Source: Synergistaceae bacterium (lineage in GTDB: Bacteria > Synergistota > Synergistia > Synergistales > Aminobacteriaceae). From it: a stretch of 7,992 bases of DNA. This document shows positions 6,582 to 7,992 of this stretch, in pieces; the stretch's first letter is position 1; each line of letters opens with the position of its first letter. The position numbers and the translations under genes are program-made. The DNA is taken from NCBI GenBank assembly GCA_017394925.1, contig JAFPWQ010000254.1, positions 1 to 7,992 of the forward strand. Reading direction: 5' to 3'. Under the pieces are notes generated by a model. The model saw only the letters and a program-made list of their open reading frames with translations. It made no database searches and was not told where the DNA came from.

Positions 6582-6610
6582 CATACAGGTATGTTTCACT
6601 ATGCTATAAT
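6582..6610 (+). promoter_or_regulatory. Extended -10 promoter with candidate operator for the efflux operon
   Basis: TGC followed by TATAAT (6605-6610) forms a perfect extended -10. The -35 at 17 nt upstream is weak (CATACA, 6582-6587), as is common for extended -10 promoters. A perfect interrupted palindrome, CATAC-AG-GTATG (6582-6593), lies over the -35 and spacer, where a bound repressor would block RNA polymerase. No regulator gene is in the window. Confidence 0.6.
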
Positions 6611-6662
6611 GCAAATTCACTTGGACAAACAAGAAAATTAAATACGGAGGCGGTTTAGATTT

Positions 6663-7766
6663 ATGCTTAAATTTTTTACACGCATAAGAATTATTTTATG
6701 GGTGCTTGTACTTGTCGGTGTAGGTTTCTTAGTCAGCACACAGGTACGGGCACGCTTAGACAGAGCAGAAGCAAATTTGAGATCTCTTGAGACAGAGACA
6801 GTTACAACATATCCGGTGGAGACGGAATTACTGACCACAACGAACTGGCAGACATGGAGAAGCTATTACGGTCAGGCAAAGAGTGCGCACACTCAGAACA
6901 TCACGACATACGAACGCGAAATAGTTAAGAGTGTTAATGTAGATGTAGGAAGTCCCGTTAAAGCAGGCCAGACAGTAATCACATTACAGCTTGCGGCAAG
7001 AGAAGCCCTTGTGCAGTCAGGGAAGATAGCATACGATGAAGCAAAATTGAATTATGAAAGGCTCACGAAATTACAGAAGAAAGGCGGAATCTCACAGAGC
7101 GATGTTGATTCTGCATATGCGAGACTGAAATCTCTTGAGGCAGTCCTGAAGGCTTCACAGTCAACGTTACAGCGTACGAGTCTGAAGGCCAGCATAAACG
7201 GAATCGTAAGCGCAAGAAACGTAGAGCCCGGAGAAATTGCAGAGGCAGGAGCAGTTTTGCTTTCAATCGTTGACCCAAAGACAATGGAAGCCGAGTTAAT
7301 GGTCTCGAAGAAAGACATCATGAAGATAAATAAAAATACTCCCGTAGAAATTTATGTTGACGGAACAATACATAAAGGCTGGGTTAAACGCACAAGTCCC
7401 GAAGCACAGTCAGGTTCAGGGTTATATCCCGTAGTTGTGGGACTGCCGGAAAACTCTGGTATATTGCCGGGAACATATGTAGAAGGTCGATTCATGGTCG
7501 ACAGTCAGCAGAACGTAGTTGTCATTCCGTCAAACGTTGTTGTGTATCGCGGCAATACTCAGTCAGTCTATCTCGCAAAAGATAATCAGGCGAAACTCAC
7601 AGCAATAACGACAGGTGAAGGCAAAGAAGGAAGAGTAATCGTAACATCAGGACTTAAACCAGGCGATAAACTCATCACAAGCGGGAATCGTGTTCTTTAT
7701 GACGGAGCAGAAATAGTGAGTGATGTAGTTGCAGGCAAAAATAATAAATCAAACGCTAACGGATAA
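6663..7766 (+). CDS. RND efflux membrane fusion protein (periplasmic adaptor, HlyD/AcrA family)
   Basis: A 367-residue adaptor that would link an inner-membrane RND pump to an outer-membrane channel. One hydrophobic segment at residues 9-25 acts as an uncleaved anchor or signal. There is no lipobox cysteine, unlike AcrA. The domain order is that of the family: first half of the lipoyl domain at about 80-110 (VDVGSPVKAGQTVITL), alpha-helical hairpin at about 111-170 (LNYERLTKLQKKGGISQSD at its turn), second lipoyl half at 172-204 (LKASINGIVSARNVEPGE), beta-barrel at about 207-280 (NTPVEIYVDG, ILPGTYVEGRF), and membrane-proximal domain from about 283 (VVIPSNVVV). Length fits the family. GGAGG ends 12 nt before the ATG. 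The permease gene starts 20 bp downstream, so the two form an operon. Substrate is not predictable. Confidence 0.93.
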   Translation: MLKFFTRIRIILWVLVLVGVGFLVSTQVRARLDRAEANLRSLETETVTTYPVETELLTTTNWQTWRSYYGQAKSAHTQNITTYEREIVKSVNVDVGSPVKAGQTVITLQLAAREALVQSGKIAYDEAKLNYERLTKLQKKGGISQSDVDSAYARLKSLEAVLKASQSTLQRTSLKASINGIVSARNVEPGEIAEAGAVLLSIVDPKTMEAELMVSKKDIMKINKNTPVEIYVDGTIHKGWVKRTSPEAQSGSGLYPVVVGLPENSGILPGTYVEGRFMVDSQQNVVVIPSNVVVYRGNTQSVYLAKDNQAKLTAITTGEGKEGRVIVTSGLKPGDKLITSGNRVLYDGAEIVSDVVAGKNNKSNANG

Positions 7767-7786
7767 TAATTGAGGTATAAATATTC

Positions 7787-7992
7787 ATGAGAGGATTCAT
7801 AAAGTTCTGTATTACGCACCCGGTCTTTACCGGGTGTTCTGTTGTTATCTGGATATTATTAGGAATATCAAGTTATTTCACACTAGGTGTTACCCTTTAT
7901 CCCGATGTTGAACTTCCATTCGTATTAGTCCGCACTCAGTACACAGGAGCAGGCCCCAATGAAATCGAACAGTTAATCAGCAAGCCTCTTGA
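7787..7992 (+). CDS. RND-family efflux permease, N-terminus only
   Basis: The first 68 codons of an inner-membrane proton-driven transporter of the AcrB/MexB type; the rest lies beyond the window. The start reads MRGFIKFCITHPVFTGCSVV, the usual short cytoplasmic lead into TM1 (hydrophobic to about residue 35). It is followed by the family block LYPDVELPFVLVRTQYTGAG and NEIEQLISKPLE at the entry to the first porter domain. A GAGG site lies 11 nt before the ATG. The adaptor gene directly upstream makes a standard adaptor-pump pair. An 8-bp perfect hairpin lies at codons 11-17. Confidence 0.93.
   Translation, partial: MRGFIKFCITHPVFTGCSVVIWILLGISSYFTLGVTLYPDVELPFVLVRTQYTGAGPNEIEQLISKPL
7817..7836 (+). 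repeat. Perfect inverted repeat inside the start of the RND permease gene
   Basis: CACCCGGT (7817-7824) and ACCGGGTG (7829-7836) are exact complements around a CTTT loop. They form a GC-rich 8-bp hairpin 30 nt into the coding sequence. It is the strongest small hairpin I noticed in coding DNA here. The following TTCTGTTGTT is only moderately T-rich, so a terminator role is doubtful. Confidence 0.6.

Larger units (their letters stand above)
6457..6662. other. Divergent intergenic region between the nuclease-like and efflux genes
   Basis: About 206 AT-rich bases with no supported gene. The left part holds the promoter for the minus-strand nuclease-like gene. The right part holds the promoter, a 12-bp palindrome and the ribosome site for the efflux operon. 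TTTTCAT occurs twice (6557-6563 and 6578-6584), 21 bp apart. No small RNA or terminator fold was convincing. Confidence 0.6.

Noticed and set aside
1..7992. CRISPR arrays, tRNA/rRNA genes, transposases or IS ends
   Set aside because: No regularly spaced repeats, cloverleaf sequences or transposase-like frames were seen on reading both strands.

Overview
The window looks like a chromosomal segment of a strictly anaerobic bacterium, probably with two membranes. The anaerobe call rests on a [FeFe]-hydrogenase maturation pair (a TM1266-type small protein and HydE). The two-membrane call rests on an RND efflux pair (membrane fusion protein and permease). Base composition is moderately AT-rich. A Synergistota-like or similar gut/rumen anaerobe would fit, but this is inference and nothing here fixes the taxon.

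Layout. (1) Positions 1-3050, minus strand, transcribed right to left: an unrecognised 87-residue helical protein, then an apparent intrinsic terminator, then an amidohydrolase-fold protein that seems to have lost most of its metal ligands, then 4-alpha-glucanotransferase (malQ), which runs off the left edge. (2) Positions 3060-3168: a divergent intergenic region with overlapping promoters. (3) Positions 3169-5218, plus strand: a secreted M15 peptidase, the TM1266-type protein and hydE, tightly packed as one operon. (4) Positions 5167-6456, minus strand: a stand-alone PD-(D/E)XK nuclease-superfamily gene with its own promoter. Its 3' end overlaps the hydE 3' end tail to tail. (5) Positions 6457-6662: a second divergent promoter region with a palindromic candidate operator. 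(6) Positions 6663-7992, plus strand: the fusion protein and the start of an RND permease.

How the genes fit together. HydE makes part of the organometallic H-cluster of [FeFe]-hydrogenase, and TM1266-type proteins are usually found in hydrogenase gene clusters. HydF, HydG and the hydrogenase itself are not in the window. The efflux pair would form a tripartite pump with an outer-membrane channel encoded elsewhere. MalQ serves maltodextrin/glycogen metabolism. The amidohydrolase and the small protein have no clear pathway link to it.

The main points of interest are the amidohydrolase with substituted metal ligands and a TTG start placed just after a terminator, and the nuclease-like gene wedged against the hyd operon. 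No CRISPR array, tRNA, rRNA, transposase or IS end was recognised. No stretch longer than 300 bases lacks a gene.
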